Source of the DNA: Candidatus Moraniibacteriota bacterium
GTDB lineage: Bacteria > Patescibacteriota > Minisyncoccia > Moranbacterales > GCA-2747515
Assembly (NCBI GenBank): GCA_027031495.1
Contig: JALVQA010000012.1
Span: 1 to 44,805 of the forward strand
Length of the DNA: 44,805 nt
Reading direction: 5' to 3'
The first letter of the stretch is position 1. The number at the start of each line of letters is the position of its first letter. Below are positions 1 through 8,909 of the stretch, piece after piece. The notes beneath the pieces were generated by a model. It had not been told where the DNA came from, did no database searches, and saw only the letters and a program-made list of their open reading frames with translations. A program made the position numbers and the translations under genes.

Positions 1-2442
1 TTTGAGAAGAGTTTTTGTAATACTGTCATTGCCGAGAACAACGCTGTGTGAACCGGCACCGGTTGCATTGTAGCCGATGACGATTTGGTTTGTTTCGCCG
101 TCAGCGTTTGCTTTAGTAAATGATCCCAAAAAAATGCTCTGTGAACCAGTTTCGTTTTGATTGCCAACAGTCACTTGATATCCGGCTCGCTGACCAATTG
201 CAATATTATGACTTCCTGTTGTGTTGGCACGACCAGACTGATAGCCGATGAAGTTGTTGTCCTCACCCGTTGTGTTGGAGCGGCCGGCATGGTAGCCAAG
301 GAAGTTGTTGTCGTGGCCTGTTGTGTTGGAGCGGCCGGCATGGTAGCCAAGGAAGTTGTTGTTGTAGCCCGTTGTGTTGGAGCGGCCGGCATGGTAGCCA
401 AGGAAGTTGTTGTTACCACCTGTTGTGTTAGAGTAGCCGACCTGGTAGCCAAGGAAGTTATTGTTGACCCCTGTTGTGTTAGAGTAGCCGGCATAGTTAC
501 CGAAGAAATTGTTGTTGTAGCCTGTTGTGTTGAAGTAGCCGGCCTGGTAGCCAAGGAAGTTGTTGTTGTAGCCTGTTGTGTTGAAGTAGCCGACCTGGTA
601 GCCAAGGAAGTTGTTGTTACGACCTCTTGTGTTGGAGCGGCCGGCATAGTTACCGAAGAAATTGTTGCTGTAGCCCGTTGTGTTATAGCGGCCAGATTGG
701 TACCCGAGAAAGTTATTATCGCTACCTGTTGTGTTGGAGTAGCCGGCATAGTACCCAAGGAAGTTGTTGTTACGACCTATTGTGTTGGAGTAGCCGGCAG
801 AAGGGCCGAAGAAATTGTTGTTGTAGCCCGTTGTGTTGGAGTAGCCGGCAGAAGGGCCGAAGAAATTGTTGTTGTAGCCCGTTGTGTTGGAGTAGCCGGC
901 AGAGATGCCGAAGAAGTTATTGTTGACACCTGTTGTGTTAGAGTAGCCGGCATAGTTACCGAAGAAGTTGTTGTTACGACCTCTTGTGTTGGAGCGACCA
1001 GTCTGATAGCCAAGGAAGTTGTTGTCGTGACCTGTTGTGTTAGAGTAGCCGGCCTGGTAGCCAAGGAAGTTGTTGTCGTGGCCTGTTGTGTTGGAGCGAC
1101 CAGTCTGATAGCCAAGGAAGTTGTTGTCGTGACCTGTTGTGTTGGAAAAACCAGAGCTAATACCAAAAAAAATATTATGAGTACTTGTTGTGTCCACCTG
1201 CAGCACTGGTATACCAGAAGCATTTTGCACCTGCAGTGCTGCTATACTATTTGCTCGTACCCGCATCGTCCCATCAACATCTACCGTCGCACCTGGTATC
1301 GTTGTGCCAATACCAAGACGATTATTTGTATCATCCCAAAAAAGATTATTATTATCTTGTACTACGCCACTGCCGGATGTGAAAAGTATAGAGCCGGCTG
1401 TGTAGGATGACGGTGTATCTGTAAGACCAAGGAATGTTGTGGCACCGGCAGCCGCCGTCAAATCATCCCACGAGGAGCCGTTGTAGTAGAAAAGATTTGT
1501 ACCGTCGGAGTAAATGTCACCCGCAGCCGGAGAAAGTGGCACAGCAGCGGTAGACAAACGCATTGCACCGTTGACATGCAACGTGCGTGCCGGACTCGTT
1601 GTGCCAATGCCGATATTGTCACTGTCTGCGATATAGAGTGCTGTCGTCTGCTCATTTTTGCCACTAGCACCGCCACGCCAAAGAGCACCGTGTGCAAGCG
1701 GTGCACTAAACGTGCCGGTAACAGTAAGGTCACCACCAATTGTAGCATCGCCGCTAATCGCCATTGTTTGTGCAGAAAGACTATCACCACTAACGTTACT
1801 TGCATCACCAAGCTCCCATTGCGTACCATTATATATCAAGATACTGTTAGGACGCAGTGTTAGTGCGGCAATATCATCAATGTCAGTAAGGGAGACATGA
1901 ATACCATTACCAACACGACCACAGTGCCATTTCTTATTGGAAGTATTGTAGTAAAGTTGTTCATTATCATTACGACAAGCAATCGTGCCATCATTGTTGA
2001 CACGGACAGTTTTATCTAGAATACCAAATGTTGCATCAGATGGATCGGTACAATGCCATTGATTCTTGCCACGATCATACTGAAGAATCTTGTCATCATG
2101 ACGGCAACGCAATTCGTTATCATCGGTCACAACTACAGAATACCCGTGTGAAACATTAAAGTGCGGCGTCGTTTCTTGCTGAACAACCGCAACATCAGCA
2201 AGTTGTGCAAGAGGTGAAGAAGGAGTAGTATGCTGCGAGGTTGCTTGCGCGGGATGATACTGTTGTTGCTCGTCAGTAAACGACGCTTGCGTGACATCCT
2301 CATCACTACCGCTAGATGTCAATGATACGACAGGTGGCTGCATGTTTGCGAGATTCCACCACAAAAGCACCGCTACCACAAGAAATAGGATGCCTAAAAT
2401 CAAAAAAAATAAACGACGCATTTTTGTATTCTGTATAATCAT
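1..2442 (-). CDS. Tail-fibre/adhesin-like surface protein with N-terminal TM anchor and about 19 tandem 17-aa repeats; 3' end runs off the window
   Basis: Minus-strand reading from ATG 2442 (or 2421) gives MIIQNTKMRRLFFLILGILFLVVAVLLWW, then NIGIGTTSPARTLHVNG-type motifs and NTTGxxNNFLGYQAGYS repeats, in frame to the window edge. It is absent from the ORF track, probably because it has no stop inside the window. Confidence 0.85.
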   Translation of the reverse strand, partial: MIIQNTKMRRLFFLILGILFLVVAVLLWWNLANMQPPVVSLTSSGSDEDVTQASFTDEQQQYHPAQATSQHTTPSSPLAQLADVAVVQQETTPHFNVSHGYSVVVTDDNELRCRHDDKILQYDRGKNQWHCTDPSDATFGILDKTVRVNNDGTIACRNDNEQLYYNTSNKKWHCGRVGNGIHVSLTDIDDIAALTLRPNSILIYNGTQWELGDASNVSGDSLSAQTMAISGDATIGGDLTVTGTFSAPLAHGALWRGGASGKNEQTTALYIADSDNIGIGTTSPARTLHVNGAMRLSTAAVPLSPAAGDIYSDGTNLFYYNGSSWDDLTAAAGATTFLGLTDTPSSYTAGSILFTSGSGVVQDNNNLFWDDTNNRLGIGTTIPGATVDVDGTMRVRANSIAALQVQNASGIPVLQVDTTSTHNIFFGISSGFSNTTGHDNNFLGYQTGRSNTTGHDNNFLGYQAGYSNTTGHDNNFLGYQTGRSNTRGRNNNFFGNYAGYSNTTGVNNNFFGISAGYSNTTGYNNNFFGPSAGYSNTTGYNNNFFGPSAGYSNTIGRNNNFLGYYAGYSNTTGSDNNFLGYQSGRYNTTGYSNNFFGNYAGRSNTRGRNNNFLGYQVGYFNTTGYNNNFLGYQAGYFNTTGYNNNFFGNYAGYSNTTGVNNNFLGYQVGYSNTTGGNNNFLGYHAGRSNTTGYNNNFLGYHAGRSNTTGHDNNFLGYHAGRSNTTGEDNNFIGYQSGRANTTGSHNIAIGQRAGYQVTVGNQNETGSQSIFLGSFTKANADGETNQIVIGYNATGAGSHSVVLGNDSITKTLLK
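205..1190 (-). repeat. About 19 tandem 51-bp (17-aa) repeats
   Basis: Period-51 repetition on the + strand, e.g. ttgtgttggagcggccggcatggtagccaaggaagttgttgt...; encodes N-T-T-G-x-x-N-N-F-L-G-Y-Q-A-G-Y-S. Confidence 0.93.
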
Positions 2443-2525
2443 ATTATTCCATTTAATATATTCGCATTGTAACACAAAAAAATGGTAATGAAAATCAAAA
2501 AATAAAAATGCTTAAGAATATATTT

Positions 2526-3000
2526 GGGTCTAGATAACTTTAGCACCTAAACCATGCTAAAATGTCTAGACATGAAGCCACGAAACAAGTATTTCAAACA
2601 TTTACACATTTCTGAAGCAAAATTCAAGCGAATTTTGAAAGAATTCTGCCTTGATTCAACAGCTCAAGAAGCGTCTCAAAGAACAGGCATATCAAGACCG
2701 ACAATCAATAAGATCTACAGAGCACTTCGCAGACAATACCTTATTCCATGCTATTCCTCAATCACATAATGAGACAATCCGAGTTTCTACGCTAAGTCTT
2801 CACATCCTAAGAGCTCGACTTCTTATCTTCTCTACATCGGTGCTTACTTTCTTTATCGCATCCTTCCCATTTTTTGCGAGAACAAAAAAATCTCACACAG
2901 GCACGACTTGAAACCCGTCTTGTCGCACCTTCGCCTCAACAATTATTACCCAAAGAGTTTCTTCGGGAAAATTGTTATCTTCTTCCGCACTCGTCTTAGC
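2526..3000 (+). mobile_element. Degenerate IS1595/ISXO2-like insertion sequence remnant
   Basis: ORF 2554..2769 (HISEAKFKRILKEFCLDSTAQEASQRTGISRPTINKIYRALRRQ) resembles the N-terminal HTH of ISXO2-like transposases. The catalytic part is missing or scrambled. The right boundary is approximate. Confidence 0.55.
2528..2571. promoter_or_regulatory. Inverted-repeat hairpin over the transposase-remnant start
   Basis: GTCTAGA-taac-TTTAGCA-cctaaacca-TGCTAAA-atg-TCTAGAC, two stacked perfect stems. Confidence 0.6.
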
Positions 3001-3198
3001 AATCTGTATGTCTCTTTTCATTTACTGCTACCTCGTTGATATTGACATGTACCAATGCTACTTTGACACATGTTGTTAAAAGTGCCAATGTATTATTACG
3101 CTTTCCTATTAAAAGGAACGTGTGCAAAAATGTGCAAGAGCAAGAATAGTACCACGAATGCCGTGAATAACTATCAGAGTATATTGCAATAAATCTTC

Positions 3199-4242
3199 TT
3201 AAAGACCATTGCGCCGCTTGTTTGCAACGTGCTCATCATGCGTGCGGGCAAAAACCGTCTCTCCCGTTTGCGCATTGTTTAGGAAGTATAAATAATCCGT
3301 TTTTGCTGGGTAGACCGCAGCGCGCAATGCGCTCTCACCGGGATTACAAATCGGTCCCGGCGGCAGGCCTATATTTTTGTATGTATTGTATGGCGAGTCT
3401 ACTTGCGTTTCCTTTTGTGTATGCTTGATTTTTGACTCACCGAAAATGTAGTCCAGCGTTGCATCGGAGCCGAGTGGCATATTGTTATGAAGGCGATTGT
3501 AAAAAATGCCACTAACAATTGGTCTCTCGGCGTCAACATGCACTTCTCGCTCAATAATACTTGCAAGTGTCACAGCCTCATGAATAGATTGGTTAAACTG
3601 TGCAATGTGATCACGCATTTCTTTTGTGAACTTCCTGTCAAAGTTCTTAAGCATCGTCACGATAATGTCTTCCGGCGCTGTTTCCGGCAAAAAATTATAC
3701 GTGTCAGGAAAAAGGTATCCTTCCAGCGACGCATCTTCTGGCAAATCCTTGAGAAAAGAAAACTGTGCGCGAATGTATTCCGGTGGTGTGCGTGCAATTT
3801 TCTCAAATGCGTCACCATCAAAACCGTGTGCCGTGAGACGCTCTGCCATCTGCTCAATGCGCCATCCTTCCGGAAATGTTATGATTTTATCACGCCGTTT
3901 ACTCTTTCCTTGTGAAAGAAGCACAACAATGTCAGGAATCGTTAGATGCGGCGCGATCGTATACGTCCCCGCTTTTAATGTCTTTCCACTATCACTAAAA
4001 CGTGCATATAACACAAAAGCCCACTTGTTTACAATAAGTTTCTCTTTTTCCAGAATGACTGCTATTGATTGTATCGTCGCGCCATCCGGAATAGTAATCG
4101 TCTTGTTTTCTGACGCAGTACCATGCGTATTGTAAACCAAAAAACGCGCACCTCCCCATACGCACATACCACATATTACAATAATGATAACAAGCCGCAG
4201 AATGTATTTCATAAAAAACAATATACTATAGTCAACACACAA
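3199..4242 (-). CDS. mltG: Endolytic murein transglycosylase (YceG/MltG family); likely start at MKYIL, about 4212
   Basis: TM N-terminus; EGYLFPDTYNF, LASIIEREV, SGIFYNRL, MPLGSDATLDY, PYNTYKNIGLPPGPICNPG motifs. Confidence 0.93.
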   Translation of the reverse strand: MCVDYSILFFMKYILRLVIIIVICGMCVWGGARFLVYNTHGTASENKTITIPDGATIQSIAVILEKEKLIVNKWAFVLYARFSDSGKTLKAGTYTIAPHLTIPDIVVLLSQGKSKRRDKIITFPEGWRIEQMAERLTAHGFDGDAFEKIARTPPEYIRAQFSFLKDLPEDASLEGYLFPDTYNFLPETAPEDIIVTMLKNFDRKFTKEMRDHIAQFNQSIHEAVTLASIIEREVHVDAERPIVSGIFYNRLHNNMPLGSDATLDYIFGESKIKHTQKETQVDSPYNTYKNIGLPPGPICNPGESALRAAVYPAKTDYLYFLNNAQTGETVFARTHDEHVANKRRNGL

Positions 4243-4284
4243 AATTTACACAATGTACACGTGCACCAATATAGCACACCTCCT

Positions 4285-4725
4285 TTAAAGACCCGTAACA
4301 TGCACAATCACGCTACGCTTACGCGGGCCATCAAGATCAACAGCGAAAATGCTCTGCATCTTGCCAAGCATCATCACACCCTCAACAAGCGGAATAGTCT
4401 CGCTTACACCAAGTAAGAGCGCCTTGCAATGTGAATGCCCATTACTGCGTCCATCCGATATGGCGCCACGGCGCAGTTCAAACAAGTCGTGCGCATATTG
4501 CTCTTCTACAGGCACCAGACGATAGAGCATGCGCATAAAATCCTGGAGAAGCATTGGTTCGTTATGATTAATAACGACCGCTGTTGTTGTATGTGGTGTA
4601 TACACAACGACAGAGCCACTCGTTACACCACTATGTGCCACAGCTTCACGTACATCGTCAGTAATATCAACAAAGTCAATATATTCGTGTGATGGACATG
4701 TAATTTCTTGTGTAAAAACTTTCAT
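4285..4725 (-). CDS. Secondary thiamine-phosphate synthase/YjbQ (UPF0047) family protein
   Basis: SGSVVVYTPHTTTAVVINHNEP and SNGHSHCKALLLGVSETIPLVEG motifs. Confidence 0.9.
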   Translation of the reverse strand: MKVFTQEITCPSHEYIDFVDITDDVREAVAHSGVTSGSVVVYTPHTTTAVVINHNEPMLLQDFMRMLYRLVPVEEQYAHDLFELRRGAISDGRSNGHSHCKALLLGVSETIPLVEGVMMLGKMQSIFAVDLDGPRKRSVIVHVTGL

Positions 4726-4743
4726 TTTTTGTTTTTTTATCTT

Positions 4744-6003
4744 TTATGGAAGAAATTTCTCAAAAAGTACGACAATCTTGTTTTTTACATGTGTCATATG
4801 TCGCATAAGCGTGTGCATGTGTCCACCGGCGATACCAATCGCTCCTCGCTCAAGCGCGCTCTCATGGTTGACTGCCCACCTAATAAGTCCAAGCACCGTC
4901 ACATATGTCGGGTCATCAACACGATCAAACATGCCGGGCATGCGCAGCGGATCACCAATGCGCACAGGAAGACGTAGGATATCTTTTGCAAGATTTACTA
5001 TATACGGCAATTTCGCACCGCCGCCCGTAAGTACTGCACCCGCCGGCAGTAGCTCTGCCTTACCAATTTTAACCAACTCCTCTTGTACCAAAGCAAAGAT
5101 CTCCTCCATACGCGCCTGTATAATTTCCGCAATGTGATATCGCGAAACAAAACCTTCTTCTCGTGGATCTAGTGCACCGAGGTCACACTCTTCACGCCGA
5201 TCAACAACTGCTGAAATGGCAACGCCGTAATTTAATTTTATCGTTTCAGCAATATCAATCGCTGTACGCAGACCAATAGCAATATCATTTGTAACATGGC
5301 CAGCTCCTACTGGCAATACAGCCATATGTATCAATTCACCTTCTTCGTATACAACAACGGATGTTGTCGCCGCACCAATATTAACAAGAACAACACCAAG
5401 TTCTTTTTGCTGACGATCAAGTGTTGCTTCCGCTGCCGCCAACGGCGCAGCAATAATATCTTCTATCTCAACGCCGCTCTCTTGGGCAACGGTTTCAATG
5501 CCACGTACATTTTGCACCGGTGCGTCAATGATAAGCGCCTCTGTTTCCAAACGCACACCTGTCATGCCAACAGGATCTTTAATATCACACTGATCATCAA
5601 TGCAATATTGACGCGGTAAAACGTGCACAATTTCCTTATTTGCCGGTACGCTAATTGCTTGTGCTGCCGTAAGCACACGCTCTACATCATCTGACGAAAT
5701 CTCACCATCTGAACGCCCCACAACCACAACACCCTTTGAGAGGCGTGCTGTCATATGTGTACCGCTCAGGGAGAAGTGGGCTTGGTTAATCTTTACACCA
5801 GCCTGCACATGCGCTTGTCGCAGTGCCTCACTAACACCCTGTGCCACTATCTGTGCATCAACAATACTACCGCGCCGCAACCCAGCCGACGGCGCCTCTG
5901 CAGTGGCAATAATGTATGGCATTTCTTCGTCACGCTCCTCAGCAACGACGACTCTTGTCACCGTTGTGCCAATATCAATTGCTGTAATAAACGAGTGTTT
6001 CAT
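4744..6003 (-). CDS. ftsA: Cell division protein FtsA
   Basis: Actin-fold N-terminus ITAIDIGTTVTRVVVAE; GVVLVNIGAATTSVVVYEEGEL; LPAGAVLTGGGAKLP. Confidence 0.9.
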   Translation of the reverse strand: MKHSFITAIDIGTTVTRVVVAEERDEEMPYIIATAEAPSAGLRRGSIVDAQIVAQGVSEALRQAHVQAGVKINQAHFSLSGTHMTARLSKGVVVVGRSDGEISSDDVERVLTAAQAISVPANKEIVHVLPRQYCIDDQCDIKDPVGMTGVRLETEALIIDAPVQNVRGIETVAQESGVEIEDIIAAPLAAAEATLDRQQKELGVVLVNIGAATTSVVVYEEGELIHMAVLPVGAGHVTNDIAIGLRTAIDIAETIKLNYGVAISAVVDRREECDLGALDPREEGFVSRYHIAEIIQARMEEIFALVQEELVKIGKAELLPAGAVLTGGGAKLPYIVNLAKDILRLPVRIGDPLRMPGMFDRVDDPTYVTVLGLIRWAVNHESALERGAIGIAGGHMHTLMRHMTHVKNKIVVLFEKFLP

Positions 6004-6093
6004 GTCTTTTTCTCTTTATTATACACTATTTCACACCGTATGCGCCATACTTTTTCTTTTTTTATCGCAATGTATGCCAATGACGCATCTTTC

Positions 6094-6462
6094 CTAGAGT
6101 GATACACGCTGCACAATGTTCCACACGAGAAAACATCCATAAAAGAAGGCGCCGATACTTACAACAAACACAGCAGCTGCAGCCGTATCTTTTGCGTGAC
6201 GCGCTATCGCATTCTCCTCTCGCATGGCAACATCAACGGCGCGCTCAATTGCCGTATTGAACAATTCCGCACACAGAACAAAAAAGACGACTATCCATGC
6301 ACCAATTTTTTCTGGCATTGTCAACGGCACAAAAAAACTACCACACAGCACGACAAAAGCCCCGACAAGCTCGAGACGAAAGTTGCGCTCTGTCTTTATC
6401 GTATAAGCAATGCCACGTAATGCATCGCGCACACTGTGTTCAAATGGTCTATTGTGCTCCAT
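6094..6462 (-). CDS. Diacylglycerol kinase family protein (DgkA-like)
   Basis: Small multi-TM protein with ELFNTAIERAVDV motif. Confidence 0.85.
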   Translation of the reverse strand: MEHNRPFEHSVRDALRGIAYTIKTERNFRLELVGAFVVLCGSFFVPLTMPEKIGAWIVVFFVLCAELFNTAIERAVDVAMREENAIARHAKDTAAAAVFVVSIGAFFYGCFLVWNIVQRVSL

Positions 6463-6943
6463 GAATTTTCTCCGTTACTGCATCTTGGATTGCAAACATC
6501 ATCTGTGAGTGATTGTACCCAAGAAGATGCAAAACGCCATGCGCCAAAACAAAAGACAGTAGGCGTGTATTCTGTACATTGTCTATTGTAGCATATCGTG
6601 CAATAGTCGCACAGGAAAGAACAATATCACCAAGCTCAATTACACCATTTATAGTAACATTCTTATTTTTACAATCAACACCAGGTGCCGGTGCATGAGC
6701 AAAAGCGTCAGGAAAAGAAAGAACATCTGTTGGTGCATCCTTGCTACGATATGTGCGATTGAGTACATGAATTTCATCATCAGATACAAAAGCAACATTG
6801 CATCGCACATGCGCACTCGGTGCGAAAGTGCACATACTCTTTCGCAATGTTTCATACACAATCGTACGTACCGTCTTATCATCTATCAATACGTTTTCCT
6901 CCTTTCTGACAATTGTTACATGTACATTATTGCGCGATATCAT
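6449..6943 (-). CDS. ybeY: rRNA maturation RNase YbeY
   Basis: YRSKDAPTDVLSFP and HGVLHLLGYNH metal-binding motif. Confidence 0.9.
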   Translation of the reverse strand: MISRNNVHVTIVRKEENVLIDDKTVRTIVYETLRKSMCTFAPSAHVRCNVAFVSDDEIHVLNRTYRSKDAPTDVLSFPDAFAHAPAPGVDCKNKNVTINGVIELGDIVLSCATIARYATIDNVQNTRLLSFVLAHGVLHLLGYNHSQMMFAIQDAVTEKIHGAQ

Positions 6944-6954
6944 AGAAAGATAAT

Positions 6955-7944
6955 TTATCGTGGTTCAATCTTTGTAAGCACATCCTTTTTCAAACGTGCA
7001 ATACTCTCATCATCAAGAAGTGATAGTGCTACGGTATGAGGATTTTCTTTTTTAAGGAGAGCAACAATATGGGCAACTTCCTCCGGCGTACGTTCATCAG
7101 CACGACTCACAATAACCCATTCCGGCTTTGTAAGAAGTGACGCATTATACGCACCAAGTTCCTCACGAATTGTTTTGTAGTCAGAAACAGGATCATCGCT
7201 ATCAGCTGCAACAAGATGTAAAAGCACACGTGTACGCTCAATATGCCTAAGAAATTTGTGCCCTAAACCCTTCCCACGTGATGCACCTTTTATTAATCCG
7301 GGGATATCGGCAATAATCAAAGAATAGTATACGCCGAGGTGTGGCTCCAGTGTTGTAAACTGATAATTTGCAACCTTACTCGATGCATTTGTCAATTCGT
7401 TCAAAAGACTTGATTTACCAACATTTGGTAGTCCCACAAGACCAACATCAGCAATCATCTTCAGTTGGATGTGAAGTTGTGTTTCGTACCCCGGCTGTCC
7501 TGCATTCGCGCGATCTGGTGATGTATGCCTACTTGAGCGAAAGTGAAAATTGCCAAAACCACCATTACCACCACGTGCAACAATTTCCTCCTGCCCACTA
7601 TGCGTAATATCGTATACTTTACCACTTTTAAGATCTTTCACAACAGAACCAACAGGCACATCAATAACAGCATCCTTACCATCAGCGCCATGCTGTGTAT
7701 TTTGTCCGCCATCACCACCATTGTCGGCAGTAATGTTCTTTTTTGTACGAAAAGTGTGCAATGCACCTAAATCAGATACACCACGCACAACCACATTGCC
7801 ACCCCTGCCACCATCTCCGCCTGTTGGGCCGAGTGTCATCATTGTACGTGCAAAACATACGATACCATTGCCGCCACGTCCTGCCTTTACATCAATTTTT
7901 ACATCATCAACAAGCATATGCCTACACCAGTTTCTCGTCAACAA
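6955..7944 (-). CDS. obg: GTPase Obg/CgtA
   Basis: Gly-rich Obg N-domain (VDDVKIDVKAGRGGNG..GGDGGRGGNV); GLVGLPNVGKSSLLNELT; DIPGLIKGASRGKGLGHKFLRHIERT. Confidence 0.95.
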   Translation of the reverse strand: MLTRNWCRHMLVDDVKIDVKAGRGGNGIVCFARTMMTLGPTGGDGGRGGNVVVRGVSDLGALHTFRTKKNITADNGGDGGQNTQHGADGKDAVIDVPVGSVVKDLKSGKVYDITHSGQEEIVARGGNGGFGNFHFRSSRHTSPDRANAGQPGYETQLHIQLKMIADVGLVGLPNVGKSSLLNELTNASSKVANYQFTTLEPHLGVYYSLIIADIPGLIKGASRGKGLGHKFLRHIERTRVLLHLVAADSDDPVSDYKTIREELGAYNASLLTKPEWVIVSRADERTPEEVAHIVALLKKENPHTVALSLLDDESIARLKKDVLTKIEPR

Positions 7945-8389
7945 GACGTTTTACGACAGCGCCATCTGCCTGCCCTCTTGTTTGTGTCATGACGCGTTTC
8001 ATAATAATGCCAAAATTCTTTTTATCAGTGCCAACCTCCTTAATAACAGTATCAATGATAGCAACAATCGCATCTTCACTCATCTGCTCCGGCAAGTAAC
8101 GCGCAATAATCTCCGCTTCTTCCGCCTCTTTTTGCGCAAGATCTACTCGTCCGCCATCTTTATATTGCACTGATGCATCATCACGTTGCTTCTTCGCACG
8201 CTTTATTACTGCGAGTATCATCTCATCTGTCATATCAATTGCGCTACATTTGTGTGCAATTGCCTCATTTTTGACCATTGTTATAAGAGAACGCATAACA
8301 TCCCGCTTGAGGGTATTTCCTGCACGCATTGCATCTTTTAAATCATTTGTCAATTGCTCAAAGAGTGTCATATTTTTTATATTTAACAA
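7922..8389 (-). CDS. GatB/YqeY domain-containing protein
   Basis: LTNDLKDAMRAGNTLKRDVMRSLI; MKRVMTQTRGQADGAVVKRLVDEKL. Confidence 0.9.
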   Translation of the reverse strand: MLNIKNMTLFEQLTNDLKDAMRAGNTLKRDVMRSLITMVKNEAIAHKCSAIDMTDEMILAVIKRAKKQRDDASVQYKDGGRVDLAQKEAEEAEIIARYLPEQMSEDAIVAIIDTVIKEVGTDKKNFGIIMKRVMTQTRGQADGAVVKRLVDEKLV

Positions 8390-8445
8390 ATTAATACTAA
8401 GTAAATTTGCACCCTCAACTACCTATACGTCACAATACCACAAAA

Positions 8446-8463
8446 CGTTCACAAAAGTGAACG
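8446..8463 (-). terminator. Rho-independent terminator downstream of rpsU
   Basis: Minus strand CGTTCAC-tttt-GTGAACG followed by TTTTG; immediately 3' of the S21 gene. Confidence 0.65.
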
Positions 8464-8491
8464 CTCTGTGTGATATTGATTGAAATGTCGT

Positions 8492-8758
8492 CTACAGCAC
8501 ATGCTCTCTCTTGAGACGCTTACGCAATTCTCGCACTGCTTCAGGATTGTAGCGTCCAAGCTTCTTTAGTCGCTCTATTTCCTTACGCATCTTCGCTTTG
8601 TAGATTGCTTCAGCACGTAACACACTCTTTTTCTTACGTTTACTGTAAAAGCGTTTTGCACGTACACTCTTTAAGAGACCACTCTGCTGTATCTTGCGCG
8701 TAAAGCGCCTGATGAGGCTCTCGTCGCTTTCACGCTCATTCTTTACAATCTTTATCAT
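8492..8758 (-). CDS. rpsU: 30S ribosomal protein S21
   Basis: Short basic protein: VKNERESDESLIRRFTRKIQQSGLLKSVRAKRFYSKRKKKS. Confidence 0.88.
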   Translation of the reverse strand: MIKIVKNERESDESLIRRFTRKIQQSGLLKSVRAKRFYSKRKKKSVLRAEAIYKAKMRKEIERLKKLGRYNPEAVRELRKRLKREHVL

Positions 8759-8909
8759 AGTAAATCAACCTCCCTTCAATAAAAATTCTCATATACTTCC
8801 GCAAAATAGATTTAGCAGAAGTGTGCACGCAGTCACCAATAAAACCATGGGCAACCGCCACACGTGCCATTGTACACCACATCACCTTTTTTTGCAAGAG
8901 TTGTCAAAA

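Noticed and set aside
205-1190. CRISPR array
   Set aside because: Repeats are directly adjacent, lack unique spacers and encode a continuous protein repeat.
171-1223. Minus ORFs 171..758 and 777..1223 rich in TTTSLATMPAAPTQ
   Set aside because: Alternative frame of the same 51-bp repeats; stop-free only because of the repeat sequence.
157-1410. 417-aa + strand ORF with VVVVACCVGAAGMVAKE repeats
   Set aside because: Mirror image of the minus-strand 51-bp repeats; the minus frame gives recognisable FLGYQAGYSNTTG and GIGTTSPARTLHVNG motifs, the + frame does not.
4123-4416. Numerous short + strand ORFs across the window (e.g. 4123..4416, 7550..8173, 31234..32013)
   Set aside because: They are antisense to well-supported minus-strand genes and carry no family motifs.
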